Notes under the pieces: model-generated
Told to the model about the DNA's origin: nothing
The model's database searches: none
Seen by the model: only the letters and a program-made list of their open reading frames with translations
Shown here: positions 1 through 13,557 of the stretch, piece by piece
Numbering within the stretch: the stretch's first letter is position 1
How the letters are laid out: each line of letters opens with the position of its first letter
Made by a program: the position numbers and the translations under genes
From: Lagopus muta
Taxonomy: Eukaryota > Chordata > Aves > Galliformes > Phasianidae
Assembly: GCF_023343835.1 (NCBI RefSeq)
Contig: NC_064437.1
Location: 4,106,001 to 4,170,000, forward strand
Direction of reading: 5' to 3'
Length of the DNA: 64,000 nt

Positions 1-3000
1 AGACTGGGTAGTGGATAACTGTGGTTAAAAGAGAGTGGAAAGTGTCAGTATGCCCTGAATACTGGGATCTGTTGTCAGAAATGCTGCCTCACTCCTTATG
101 GACAAACTGATTCCTGAAGGCAAATTAGCAGCAGAGTGAAAGTTCTGAAAGGGAACAAAGGGATATTTGGTAATGAAATTAACCCAATAAAAGTACCTCC
201 AAATGCTGGAATAAATGTAGTTTATGCTATATGCTTCCCAGTCCAACACTTGCTCTGGCAGTCATTCATGAGAGATTCTCAGGAAACCTTCAAAACATTT
301 GTGGCTAGAACATATCTTCCTCAAAAGCTTGTTTGGCTGTTCTTTGAATTGTGTGCAGACAGTTGTAAGCCCTCAAAGTATGTCACACCCTTCATGATGC
401 TATCAGCACTGTCAGGAGAGCAACAGTGCATTTGAATATTTGTCTATCAGCTTTTGGTGGGACTTGGGTGGCCCGCTGCCATCTCCCATCTCGGACCATG
501 TGTCGTTCTTTGTGATGAATGTTCCTAATAATTTCAGTCAGCTCCAGAATAGACTGCTGAAAGTCTTTATCTAGGCTGTGACCATGCAGTTGGCAGAGAT
601 GTAACAACTCAAGGACAAAATACTGGCTTCATCTGAGAATTCAGACAACCTCAGGAGGTCGTACAAAGCTGCTTCTGCAACCTGCTACTACTTTCTGCCC
701 CCTTTCTGTTGCACTAGGAATCTGGGTGTGCTCAGACATCACAGGCTGTATTTGTAGGATCTGTTGCCATCATTCATCTGTCTCAGTAGGAACTGAATGG
801 AATTCAGAGAGAAATTAATGATGACTTTAAGTGACCTATTCTCGCCGTAGGATCTAGAGCTGTTATTCTGCAAGAAGACACAGCAGCAAGCAGAATTAGG
901 AACCTTAGAGAGAAGTTAATAGGTTGTGCATTTGGAATGGATCACAGTTTCTGAAACTATCATTTCAGGCCCTGTTTTTGTGCTTATTTATTCATCATCA
1001 CATTCCCAGGGAACATGGATATGATCAGAAACAGAGAAATCCAGACTAAGGAGCAGAGGCATCCTACAAATGTGCCTTCCTCTCACTCCTATGATTCTCT
1101 CCTCCTGTCTTTTTTAGTATAGACCAGTTCTTGCACTGGTTTCTCAGCTCTTCCAGTGTCTCCAAGCCCACCTGAAGTAGCCTAGTACCTTCCATTTCTC
1201 CACTTTCTTCCTCTAAACAAGAGACAACATACTAGGTGGCCTGTGTGCTTGTTTATTGACAGTACAGCAATTCAGTTAGGGAACAAGTTCTATGAGCTTT
1301 CTGTGTAATGAAGTCATTAAAAGATCCCCATATTCTGCACAGCAACTGGTGTTCAGGACACTTGTGGTAATTTAGTGTCTTTGAGACTTCACTACAGTTT
1401 GCTTCAGATTGGCTATTGGATTCAGAAATCGTTAAGGAGAATTGACAGAAAAATAGATGGAATGTATAATTCAATGGCTCTTGTTTTCTTAGGAAGGGAA
1501 CCCCAAAATGATAGGAGTGTTTCTATACTACAGTTCATTATTTTTCCATAACCAGAATTTAGCAGAGTTCATCTCTTGTTAGTAGTTCTCAACTGTTATT
1601 TTGTCATTTGTTTTTTTTTTCTTTCCAGTTTGTGAATTCATGGCATCCTTCTTGATGCTAGAATTACAGACTTTTAAACTACTCTATACTTGAGACTAAG
1701 AGATATTCCTGGGTAGGTTTGTAGTAAGAACACAGACACCTTTCAGCCACAATCCCTAACTGGCAGGTTGCTATATTTCTGTGGCAAATAGAGGCTAATT
1801 ATATTAAAAATAGGCAGAATTGAGCCATGGGCTGTTAATGGGTGAGTAGGAGTTACTGGTCTTACCACCAAAAGATATTTAAATATTGCTTGCCGAATGT
1901 ATTATGTCCTACTTCATTAAATCAGCATGCAATTGAGAAGATGTATTGCACTCCTGCTTCCCTTCACTTGCATCCCCAGCACAAGATTCTCGTTTTGGCT
2001 GGCGTTCCAGCACTCTTATTTCATGAAACTGAATCATTTGAGCCTGCCCTTTCTGATTAGTCAGCCAGGAGTAAAACCAGTGCTGAGAATCTATTGCAAA
2101 GGGCAAAGAAATCTCTGCAGGCCTCACCTCTACAATTCAGTACAACTTGCCTGGAGCTTTGCACATAGCAGGGTGCCTTGCAATGATGAAAGGACTACCC
2201 GTGTAAAAAGAACAGCTTCCTAACCAAGTCCTGTGTTATATTTTGTGAGCCAGCTCACCGACACAAGGCCAGATAGATATTGAATCTGTTGGAGATTTCT
2301 CCCATGTCTGCTGAGGGCCAGATGTTAATACCTTTAGATTGGATGCAACTTCACTTGTAGTGGGTACATAATGTTATTCAAAACCACTAGGAACCTCGTT
2401 GTCTCATGCAGTAGTGTAGGCACAAATCCCTACTGCTTACCACAGTGTTGTTTGTTGTGCAAAATGTTCCTTAAAATTGGAACAACTAACAGATTTTAAA
2501 CATGATGTATCTCTGGAGTATGTAAATGTATTGTACGAAAGGAAAAGTCTCTCCTCAACAGTTTCTGCAGTGAGATTCAAGAGAGTTCTTAACTCAGCAT
2601 TGCACAACATACTTCTAGATACCTCGATATTTGGGTGTTTTAACTTGAGGCAATGTACACTTGGACTTCCCCTGTCCAACACGCCACTTCAGTCAGGTAT
2701 CTGATCTGCGATTTCATATCCTGATTCTTCAGTATCTCCTAATTTGAATGCTACTCTTCAGAACAGGAGCCATGTCAGTATGTGAGGGTGTAGGTGAATG
2801 CTACTCTGAAAGGAGCCTCCAAACACAAAGGAAAACATTTGCTTTTTAAGCATCTACCAGAAACTGCATAACCCAAAGTTGATGGAACCCTTCAAGTGTA
2901 ATTTAACAGCAAAACCAGATGCTGCCATTTGTCTTCTTATTTCATCCCTGCAGGCTGATGAATGCACATCAGTAGTGCTTTGGGGCCAATCATACAGAAT

Positions 3001-5377
3001 TGAAAACACTCAATTGGAAGCCTTGTATGCCATCTTATCTAATCTTTCTTTTTTCTTTTTTTTTTTCTCTGTAAAAAACCCATTTTTTTGGTTTGCTGGT
3101 TTGCTTCCCTTTGGATCTGTTCCTAATGCAGTAATAGAAGTAAAAAGCAGAAGATATCAGTGAAACATCTCTGCTAACACTTTAGTTCTCCTGCCTTTTA
3201 GTTACATTTCCTGTGGCTTTTCTGTGGAGGGCATAAAAAGAAGGCGAGTTGGTATTTCTGCTTCCAAAACCTTCCCAAACAATCGTTGTGAAAGCCCTCC
3301 TACCTGTCACTGGAGGAAGCTGTCTGGGGAGTCAGCAGGTCTCAACTCTCCTGTTTCTCCTCTAGCTTTTACTGCTCTTTTTGCTCTATGGAGGATCACT
3401 ATCAGTTCTTCACAGATGCCATTTGCAGTGTTGAGCTGCAGTGAAGATGCACTGATGAATTATCTCAGAATAATATTAGAAAACAAGTTTCATACACTAA
3501 GAAGAAAAATCAGGCATCTAAATGGGAAAATGACCTAAAAAAATAGAAAAGAGCATGATTTTCACTCAAAATACACAAAAAATAATAATAAAAAAGTTAC
3601 ATCATTGTGAGAATCATTGAGAAATGAAAGCTGTTGCCACCTGAAGTGTATGTTCAGATAAACATTGGGCATGAAAAAAAGGTGGGGGCATGTAATTCGA
3701 GTCTCCATCATGGACTGTTGAAAGTGACAATAGCCAACAATGAACTCCTCTTGCAATGATGCCAGGTGGCCCTTGGGTGACCTGTTCTTTCCATGTATCT
3801 GTGTACCTTACAGACATTAGAGGACACTTCTAGCAAACACATCTGATGTTTTGAAAGGCCTTTATTTTCCCTAACAACTCAAAAAAACAACATCCTTTGT
3901 TCCCCTTTTCTTCTCTTTCCTTGTTGCTTTCCTTTGCAGTCTTCTCAGGTTGAGCACATGCCTGAAGAGTGGCCTGGTGTATGTCAGCTTTCCACATTAA
4001 TTAGTACAGATTTTCTCAGAACTGGCAGTGATAGATCATTCTGCCAGCTTTGTGTCTGCAGTACATGAAAATTGGCATAGGTGGGTTCAGCGCACAGGAT
4101 GTGAGATGCAGTTATTTACTCTCACTCATCTCTTCTGATTACCTTTGGATTTTCAAGGTCATCGGATGTATTTGCCTCTTGCTGTGGATAATTTCAGCAG
4201 CCTTTATTTAATCATTCAGAGAGATTTTGCTCATTCTCTCTTAATGTTCGTAGTGTGCTCAGGGCTTCTTGTAGGTAAGAAATAGGGAAGAAGTGTCTCT
4301 GCAGGCTGCAGAAATGGAGCATCTTCAACAGCAGCGATTGCCAATCAGTGCCACCTCCTGCCAGATGTTTCTGTGATCTGTAGTGCCCAGTGCTTTGGCA
4401 GCCTTCAAAGGGTTTTGCCTAAAGTCAGCTTTTCTGGTACTGCTGTACATGAGTTGATTTGAACTTGGTTAAATTCAACTCTGTGGTATGGTATTTGAAT
4501 ATGCTATGGAGAGTTAATGCAGTATGGCATTAATTAGCCTTTTTGCCTGTCTTGTTCTTTTCTTAGATGTCATTCTTAGTTTAATAAATTAGCTTCTGGA
4601 AATGAAGGAGAGTGAATTGCAGGCTCCGTTTGGCTGGTTTGCCTCACTCTGCAGCCAGGATGAACCTAGCATTGCGAAAGCACCAGGTGTCAGCTATGAA
4701 GTAGCACTGAAAATACAGCTGCTTTCCTCAACATCTAGGAAATTCCTAAGAAAAACCACCATTCTTTCCTCCCTGCTTTAACAGCTGTACTAACAGCTAC
4801 GCAGATCCCTAATCAAGCTGTTCAGAGCCAGCTTTTCTCGTTCTTCATAGGAGGCACACACCACATACACCACATCGCTCTGAAAATCCTATTTTCAATC
4901 CCGTCGCAGCTTCGTTAGCTCAGCTTTCAGCAGCAGTTTCTGCTTGCAGTTGTCTTCCTATCTGAGCTGTGTGAAATCCATGGCTGAGTACCGTTGCTGT
5001 GCTGTTGGGTGGGATGCTCAGCCCGACGTAACAGCCTTTTGTGCCAGCTGCATTTCTGGCCCATAAACTTCAAAACACCCAGTTGTACAAAAAATCATTT
5101 CATTTCTCCATGTGTCTATGCCCAGCAATACCTCCTGAGGATCGGTGCACAGCCAATATGGAAGAGGAAATTGATTGTAAGCATGCCTTTCCCGAAACAA
5201 TGTCATATTTCCTTCACAACCCAACCGGGGTGCCGCGATCGCTCAAAGCAGCACAGAAAACAAACACTTCCTTTGGGTTTTGACTCACGAGGTATTGCTG
5301 TCCTCAAGCAGATGTTGTGAAAATGTTCTCAAAATGTCTGGAGACATTTCCGCTTATTTTATTTTTATCATCCCCAG
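1..5377. other. Non-coding stretch, probable last intron of an upstream plus-strand gene
   Basis: No exon with matched splice sites and a recognisable peptide was found on either strand, and open frames are short and unrelated to known families. The sequence is AT-rich with short T tracts (for example near 1610 and 3050-3066) and no CR1 fragment. It ends in a strong pyrimidine-rich acceptor (TTTTTATCATCCCCAG) just before the small terminal exon candidate at 5378. I therefore infer intron sequence of a gene that begins left of the window. I looked for the known DAB1 C-terminal coding segments here and did not find them. Confidence 0.4.
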
Positions 5378-5422
5378 GAAGCAGAACCTCTCTACGCCCA
5401 GATCAACAGACCTAAGAAATAG
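5378..5422 (+). CDS. Candidate terminal coding exon of an upstream gene (possibly DAB1)
   Basis: After the acceptor, phase 0 reads EAEPLYAQINRPKK and then TAG. The PLYAQI core resembles a tyrosine docking motif of signalling adaptors. It is followed by about 3.3 kb of AT-rich sequence ending in a good polyadenylation signal, as expected of a last exon. Synteny points to DAB1, an adaptor of reelin signalling that adjoins C8B in human in this relative orientation. However, the DAB1 C-terminus I remember does not end like this, so the exon would have to be an alternative or extended DAB1 tail, or belong to another gene, or be chance. The phase is inferred only from peptide plausibility. Confidence 0.42.
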   Translation, partial: EAEPLYAQINRPKK

Positions 5423-7170
5423 CATTGGTACGGGCTTGCGGTGCTCCGAGACTCGAATGAAACCCAACCACCTGGCAGGCCTTTGGCTCTCTTGCTTTTT
5501 TCCGATTGATTTTGTCTGGCAAGGATAGATGATTGCCCTCCTGGACCGGCTCTATGAGCGTTCCTGACAATTTTTGGCAACCGATGGCAGATCCCTATGG
5601 CAGCACAAAGTGACAGCTCCCTGCTTAGCGCACCAGGAGTCCGGCCCTGTCTCCACAACTCATGGGTATCCAGACTAGGAAATCTCACTCCTCGCTCTTC
5701 TTTTCAACATTTCTTGTCTTGTGTATGCCACATATAAATAATGAGCATTCCTTTTCTTTTGAGCAAAAAAAAGCAGAATCTGTATGTAGCAGTGGCATTA
5801 TCATTCAACAGCCTTTTGGGCACAAGTCGGCACTTTTTATGTCACGGTGACATGTTTTTCATCATCATTTACATCAGGCTGATCCTGAGTTGTTTTGTTT
5901 TTCCTTGTGTAGGCATATTTAAACAGCAACAACAGAAAAACACTGGCAGTGTCATTTTTTTTCTATTTCTTATTCTGTAGTTTTGTATGAGTGACAGATC
6001 CAAGAGCAAAACGCCTCCCACGGAAATGATTCTTAACTTGAAACCACAGAATAAAACTCTGTTGTTTATCCATCCGGACTGAAAATGTTGCCAAATGTAC
6101 CTTTACGTTCTAGCGCATCATGAGGAAGAAATGCTGCTTTTCTGTTTGAATACTCATGTTGTGGGTAGAGAAAGGACATGGAATCCCACTGATGGAAGAG
6201 ACGGAAGATTCAGTATTTCCTAGGAAACTCTAAACAAAGTACAGAAAAGGAATATTTTTATTTCTTCGATATCTTGCTGCTGTAATGCTATGCAGACAAG
6301 TGTTTTCTTCTCTGTGTGCCATTTTTGATGAAAAAAAAAAAAATCATTTGCCAAATACTGGTATGATTCTGGTTTAGGAAGTTGGATGAAACGGACTTTA
6401 AAAATGGGACAAAGGTGGCATGGATTTTGGAATAATGAACTGATTCTGTGATCAAATTGTTCATCTTTATCACTTTTTGTACATCAGAAAAAAATCAAAT
6501 GGGATTTTTATTTTATAACTTGAAAAAAAAAATCTTACTGTTAAACTCTTTAATTGTTTAAGGGGAAATGGCTTTAAGGAGTTTGAATGAAAATTGCCAG
6601 TTTTCTTTTTGGTTTTTTTTTTTGTCTTTTTTTTTTTTAATGTAAATATAAATGTTATGAGAATTCTTTTACTAATGCCATTACACAGTAGAGAAGGTAG
6701 CAAGTTGCAGTGCTTGGGAGGTGTGGCAAACCCAGTTTGTGGTTCTCACATCACATACGTTTTCTCACGTGCTTACGATAATGGGCTGAAGCTCAAGTGC
6801 GTTTGCAGAAGGCAGTCAGCTTGTCAGCAACTAGTGAAATTAATGGGAACACATGATTTTATGGTGTAGCTTCTTCACACAGGCATACTCCACTTACGAG
6901 AAATCACATTTTCATTGGCATCCCCTTACGATTCCAGAACCTCTGCATAGAAGTCATCGAGCTGTTTACACACAGAATGAAAGAACTTAAAACTTCGTTT
7001 TTTTTACATTTATGAAGCAGAAGTGCAGTGTTTGGGTTCATATGTTTAGCACATGATTTTCATAAAGAATCTATATATTTTTGCCCTACAGAGAATTGTT
7101 ATACAGGTCAAATGTGTTTTCCTGATGTTCCTATGCAGTTACAGTATATTGAATTTAGTGGTTTAACACT

Positions 7171-7240
7171 AAGAAGGAAAAAAAAAGAAAAAAAGAAAAA
7201 AAAAAGAAGAAAAAAAAAGAAAAAAAAAGAAAAAAAAAAG
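7171..7240 (+). repeat. Polypurine (A/G) low-complexity tract
   Basis: Seventy consecutive purines, mostly A with scattered single G and one GG. The run ends at a T at 7241, followed by a further A-rich stretch. It lies inside the putative 3' UTR. Such tracts arise by slippage and can form triplex-type structures; no gene is implied. Confidence 0.9.
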
Positions 7241-8697
7241 TAAAAAAGGTTAAAGAAATTAAATGATTAATCTGTTTTTAGGGTTATTGTGCAGATTTTG
7301 TTTTTAAATTGACACATTAGGATTTGCATTTTTGTCATGTTTAAAATAGGCCTGGAGTTATAAATATTTTACTTTCCTTCATCTCTATGATAAGCTAAAA
7401 ATGGTTTAGAAGGCTAAATAATACCTGGGGTGGCAATTGTTGATATGTACAACGAAATCTCACACCATGATTCCAATCTTTTATTTTGAATTAGAGAAAT
7501 TAGAGCAAAGTGCGTTGCAGAATGTATGTGAATGAAAAAATTAGCTGTGAATAGACCCACTGAACCTGCAGAGAAGAGGACTTTTATTCCCATTCACAGT
7601 CGTTTGATGCTTATCCCTTAGACATGTGCAAACAGTTCTGTAGCGAATCTTATTTTCCCATTAGAAGGAAGGTTGGTTTTCTAATTGGAGATGAACCAAA
7701 ACCTGGTGGGTTGAGTGTTTCAGGATTAAAAGCAGAGGTAAAAACGTTTCTGAAGGACATTTGAAGCCTATTTTCCTAATTTGCACTGTGGTGCTACTTA
7801 CTTCCTCAGCAGCTCTTTTTGGTTTTGTCCTCCATACGGAGCCGAGAAGAAAATTTTGATGCATCGTAGACATTTGAGGCTCTGTCTAGTTAATGCATTT
7901 CCAGTTATGGGGTAAAACATTGAAAGAAGAAGAAGAGATTTACACCTCAGAGGATCCATTGACATCGTATTGGTAGGAAGCGGATCATTTCTGTAGTTCT
8001 TGCAACAAATAGGTGCAGAGGGAACGAGGCTGGGATTGTAGCGTTTCATGGGAGACAGCTGGGCCATCCCCATGGGCTAGTGTCATACCATTACCAACAC
8101 TGAGAAATAAATTCTGACTTGTTGTGTCATGCAGTTAGATCGTCTTTGTCACGATTGAGATGTTGAGTTGAGAGGAATGTGCGGCCTCTGCACTGTACCA
8201 GTCTTGTAGATAACTTGAATATCCAGCTTGTGCAATTGTTGAATCCCTCGTCCTTCACTAGCACTAAATTTGTCACTTTAAATTAAAAAACCAGGGAATT
8301 CCACCAGCCATCCTGTTGTCATCCCCCGTAGATTCTTGATCTTTACCTGTCATGAAGAGATAGATCGTAGTCATTCAAGTGTCTGACAAAACCTTTCATC
8401 TAATAACGTACTGGGCACCTTCTTTGCAAAAAATGTTTACTCTGTGGTTTTCATTCATTTTTATTTCTGCATTCTGACACATATTTTTTTAATAAAGATG
8501 AGAAAGATAAAATGACTGTTGCAGTACATTTCTAAACCTACTTTAACTTTACCTCAGATAATGACCATTTGTTAACATATACGGACACATTATTTTTAAC
8601 TTTATGTATAATGCATTCAGCAACAACAACAAAAAAAACAACAAATTTTTAGAAATTTTCCATTAATTTCTGTAACACACCATGTAATACTGTTATG

Positions 8698-8703
8698 AAT
8701 AAA
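8698..8703 (+). terminator. Polyadenylation signal AATAAA
   Basis: Canonical AATAAA followed about 15 bases later by a GT-rich stretch (GTGTC, then AGTTTGTTT), the usual arrangement of a cleavage site near 8718. It is the last of four AATAAA hexamers in the AT-rich tract and the most complete site. Confidence 0.5.
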
Positions 8704-11700
8704 AACATTTTAAAAAGGTGTCATTTCAGTAAGTTTGTTTCATAGCTTTTGCTGTTCTTTGAAAATCCTGCCATTTGTACAGCACAGCGTGGATATCTGT
8801 CCTAGCCAATGGTTTTGATGGCTATGAATATCTTGGACAGGAGGAAAAGAAGCGCCTCACTTTGGGTAGTATCTAATCTCAAACAGCCCAGGTGTTGCTT
8901 TTCTTGCAGAGGTGAGGAATAATAACATTTTTGCTAAGTAAGGTAAATATGGAAGATTTGCCCTGAAATTTCAATGTGCAACATGACCGTATGCACAAAG
9001 AGGGAGAACTGTAAGTATGCACATGTATTTTATTGTATTTCTTCTCCTTTCTGCCCCATCCCTTTCCCATCTGCCCCAGTTGTCCAACAGGTCATGCTGC
9101 TGCATTCATTAAGGGCTAATGCAACCTAAGCAGAGTTGGAGTTTGTTGATTGTATGTAAAAATACCCAACTCAAATGTAACTAGATGAAGAAATAATCCC
9201 AATTTACCTAAAGATAATGAAGGCCATGATCTCCTGCTGTGATGAGAACATGTTTAGCAGTCAATTTTCAGGATCAGCCTGCAGTTTTGCAGAAGCAAGG
9301 ACTCAAACAGATCTCTTTTTCCCATGTCAGCATCTTCTGGGAAAGCAGTTGTGTAGGCTGGGAGCACACAACCACAACTGGTGTACACTGGATTGAAGGT
9401 GATGTTTCTTCCTTCTTTTTCCTATTTCCTTCTTTGTTTATTTTATTTCTAAAGAACTCCTGTCCTGTCAGGTTCATATTTATTAGTTTATGGGCAAATA
9501 TTGTCCTCAGTCAGAAGAATATCATTTCAAAGCAATGATAGGAGGTGAAGGGAATGACTGTTGTCATTTGTGCTGCAGAGTTTCGGATTCGTTGTCTACA
9601 GTTGTCTCTCTAAGCCGACATGGGGAAACATACAGTGGTAAATGAATGAAGTGGAATTCCATATAACTACTAAAAAGTGCATTTTTGGATTGAATGTGTG
9701 AGTCTGAGCCATCTATTCTGCTTGAGCATCTGTACTGTGTTACTAATACTATCTGTATGTTGCATGCCATGCTTGTGGCTTCGTATTCTCCGACTTTTAC
9801 CCTGTTCCTGGCTGTGCTCTCATGGTACTATGACAAATATCATCATCTGTAAGTTATTTTGTGAACTATCTTGGGATGAGGTCTTCCACAAGCTGGTCTT
9901 CTCGGCCATACTTACAATTTAGGATCAGGCCCAGCAAGAGCCTTTTTTGAATGCCAAAGATAAAGCAGAGAGCTGGCTTGGGGAACCAAAAAAGAGTGAT
10001 TATTTTTTTTCCTTTCTTCACTTACTGTATCAAAGTGTGTGGAAACCAAATTATACATTCCAGCATGACGTTGAGGAATATGGGGAGATATCCTGATACG
10101 ATTTCCTGATTACTGTAATGTTGGCTGTCTCTTTCTAAAATGATCCTACAAGAGGCAGGAAATAGTGGGTCTATTAGTGAAACAATTGTCCAGCTATTAC
10201 TTTTTAGAGCTTTAAATAGTCTTATCTCAATGCACGTATTTGCCATGTGGCTAATCTATCACCCCTAAAATGTTTTATCAGCACCTGAAAAATCTCTGCA
10301 AGAAGAATAGCTTCAAATGTTACCCAATCAAGTGGCTTTCAGATATAGAGTGTGGGTTTTTTTAAAGGTCTTTTAAGACCTGATGCAATTTGCCAGCTTT
10401 TCAGTCCCATTTCATAGCTCCCGCAGCACCACTTATATGAATAGTTCTAAGCAGAATAGAATGGATATCACAGTAGATTAAAAGAAAAACATGTTAACAG
10501 GCAGCAAATCAATGTCCATTCAGCCCCAGACATTTGTGAAAATAAAGGGTTATGAAGAATTATCGCCAGGTACCAGCAGAGTAAAGCTTCTGTGGAATCA
10601 CTGTGTTTCTTAACAGCAGTTGGTTGATGGGGGCTTGAGAAGGGCTCTATGTCAAAGCATGCCGTATTAGAAATAAGCAGGTATTGTAAGCTGCTGCAAT
10701 TTATTGTGAATTTTCTATTATTTGGTATATTTAGATTATGAGTTGAATTTTTTCTTCAAAAAAACTGCTGAGTTTCTAGTTTGAAATTGAGTTTGGGTGT
10801 GCATTGTCTTGAAATCTGATGGAGATGGACTGGAGACAAGGGATGTGGGCACGATGGTTTTTCTTCCATGGCCTACTTGATGCTGTATCCACTGCCTTGA
10901 AGTCTTCACAAGGCCCTAGAATTGGAGCTTTTGGTTTAGATGTACCTGTAACTGGTTCAGACTGAGTCACTGTTTTTAGTCAATCAAAAGGCAGTAAAGG
11001 ACAATAAACTCAACAAGGTGATTTGTTTGTATCCAGGGTTTCTTGGATTCCAGTTTCACTGCCAGAAAATGGCTGTGCTAGTAACAAAAATGGCAATGCA
11101 ACAAAGCCAGTTGTAAGTGAACGCCGTAAGTGTCCCTTTGGCTCTGTTATTTGTGAACTTTGTCATGTGCTTGCCACCTTATGCTCCTCCCCATTAAAAT
11201 GAATGGGAGAGCCCCTCTGGAATGAGCCAGCTGTGTTCTTCTGCAGGAGGAAATATATTGTGAGTTATGAAGCAGGGAGCAAAAAGATTTTCTTGGAGAA
11301 GGAGAAATAGAAGCTCTTTTTGACCACTAACTGCAGCATAAACAGCTTCTTGCTCCCATCTGACCTTTCCCACGGAGGGCCTTTCATCACCGATATGTTT
11401 CAGAGCTTTTCTTTGGGCAGAAAGCTGTCATTTAAAAAGAATTGCCTTTGGTGAAACTGTATGGGTTTTATTTACAGGAGAGAGGGGTTACAAACTTAAC
11501 GCTGGTGTTATGAACCCTGCAAAGGATACATTGCACTTGAGAGCTCAGTGTTCATGATGGACGCTTTGCGAGTCTTCGTTTTCAAATGTGATAAAACCCA
11601 TGTTCAGTGACTTAGAGCTCCATGAGGGCTAAGTGCTTTGAGATTTAAAATACAGCTCAGCAGGCAGCCTGGCTATTACAGCCAGCAGCGAGGAAGGAAC

Positions 11701-12043
11701 TGAACTGTGGAGAGAGGATGTGGGCATTGTTAGAAGGTGACATTGCCCCACAGATCAATGGAGGTGGGAAACCAGCGCTGGTTGTCCTCTTGGAAATTGG
11801 GAAGTGTGCTTGTGCCACTCGATTTTCATTGAAAAAAAAATATGTTAACATGCAGGAAATTCCTCCTTGGTCCCTGCTGTGATTTTAACCTAATGTTTTT
11901 CCGCTAATTGAGGAACAGAGATGAGCAGCATGGCAGCAAGCAGGAGTAATCTCCATGCACTGCGAGACATGGTTCACAGTAAAATCAAGGGTGTGCTCTG
12001 TGCGTATGATCACAGCTTCTCTTTTGCTGCTGTAGATATTGGA

Positions 12044-12086
12044 TATCTACAAATATCTACAAATACAAATATCTGCAAATATTGGA
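12044..12086. repeat. Imperfect tandem repeat of an ATCTACAAAT-like unit
   Basis: About four degenerate copies of a 10-11 base unit (ATCTACAAAT / ATCTGCAAAT). They are flanked on both sides by ATATTGGAT, so the array sits between two matching ends. Non-coding. Confidence 0.7.
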
Positions 12087-12984
12087 TGTGCACTGAGCTA
12101 GCAAAGTCCTATTGATGGGGAGGTCTTTCCTGTAAGCGATGGTGAGGGTTTTTTTTTTGTTGTTTGTAAATAATTAACAGTTAAGTCAATTGTGTCAAAG
12201 GTTAAACTAGCTGTATCAGCTAGGCACATCTTGCTTTAATCTGGGGGCAAAGTCATTTAACAAAAAAAATAAGGCCAAAAAGGTGAACAAAAAGGTTTGC
12301 TTGCTCTCAGCCATCTTTCCTACCGGTTCACTCTCCATGTGTGGAGATGAAAGGGCTGCTGGTTGCTGCCTGCCTGTTCAGTGGTGGGAAACCTCAGCCT
12401 GCAATGGAATCTCTCTTCTGATGAACGTCCTACAAGGGATCAGTTTGCATCCTTCCCTCTGTTAGATCATCATCACCAAGTTGCCAAACTAAAAGCCAGT
12501 TGTTTGTTTGTCAGACTTGGTGCCATCTGTGAGAGCGGTGTGATACATTAAGAGGTGTCACAGTTGCCTGGGTCATTACATAGAGATTGGTTTTGAATTG
12601 TGTCAGTGAAAATGATTGATTTTATATACGGCATCCGTCATTCCCATAATGAGCAAATTCAAATGGATTTATTCCTTGTGTCATTGAAGCACTGAGCCTT
12701 GGCCCAGAGTGCTCAGTGCAAGACTGTCTCCTCAAGAACATGTGGTTTCCCAGAAAACACAGCGGAATGTAATATTTTGTGCAAGTAAATGCCAGTTTGG
12801 AGAGTTTTTCTGCCTCTGTAATGCTTGTGGCAGGTTAAAACAAATGAGGGCAATAAGAGAAAGGCTGTTCTGCCTCAAGAATCAAAGAAAGCTGTACTCA
12901 AAGTGAGAAGCAGCAGGACTGAAGGCTGCCTTAACTGATGAATGAAGAAAAAATTGGTGAACTTTTGAGGTTCCCCATCCAGAA

Positions 12985-13028
12985 GCATGGCTTGGTGAGT
13001 TCTCAAAGGCATGGCTTGATGAGTTCTC
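12985..13028. repeat. Direct duplication of a 20-base unit
   Basis: GCATGGCTTGGTGAGTTCTC is followed after AAAG by a second copy differing at one base (GG to GA). This is a recent local duplication in the intergenic region. Confidence 0.85.
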
Positions 13029-13557
13029 TGTCCTGGCTATGCTATTGAAGTCAATACCCCATCAAGGCTCTTGCCAGTGGCCTCAGGACTTCTGGCATTC
13101 TGAGGAAGGGCCCAAATTTTAGTCTGAAAGAAAACTAAGCTGCCATGCAGGCAGAGGAATTCCCAGCCTTTCTCCAAGAGACAAACCAGTGTTCAAAAGC
13201 AGAAATAAATACTTAATTTTGCAGTTTGTTCCTAGAGAGCTGACTTCGTTTCCCTTATTGCTTCCTTCTTGCCAAGTCTTGAGTATTCCATTTCATTCGT
13301 TGAAATATTCATTTGTTTCTGCCTCCTGAAAGAAGTGTTAAAAATGAAAGTTGAAATTGCTTCTGGCCAGCTCCTTGCTTTCTTCCCCTTTGCCTGCAGA
13401 AAGCTGTGCACTAACAATTACATAGTTTACCTTGCACCTCTGCCAAGTGCTGGCTCATTTGCTCTTTACTGCCTGGGGGAACGACCCAGTTTGTTTCCAA
13501 ATCCTCCAGTACAGAACTGAAGCCGTGCTGGTCTCAACCTGCTGATGGGATGGTGGC

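Larger units (their letters stand above)
5423..8718 (+). other. Probable 3' UTR of the upstream gene (possibly DAB1)
   Basis: This AT-rich tract follows the stop of the candidate terminal exon. It contains internal AATAAA signals at 6050, 8106 and 8491 and a last one at 8698 with GT-rich sequence just downstream. It has no CR1 copies and contains long A/G and T tracts, including a 70-base pure purine run. A 3.3 kb length is normal for a brain-expressed adaptor gene. If the terminal exon is not real, this is simply intergenic DNA. Confidence 0.4.
8719..13557. other. Intergenic region upstream of C8B
   Basis: No coding exon was recognised on either strand. It contains two small local duplications (12044-12086 and 12985-13028), short T and A tracts and no CR1 fragment. 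The last few hundred bases must hold the C8B promoter and 5' UTR. I see no clear TATA box near the C8B start and cannot place the transcription start. Confidence 0.6.

Noticed and set aside
5018-5320. Overlapping frames on both strands just before the candidate terminal exon
   Set aside because: No homology to DAB1 or other known proteins, and no matched acceptor and donor pair.
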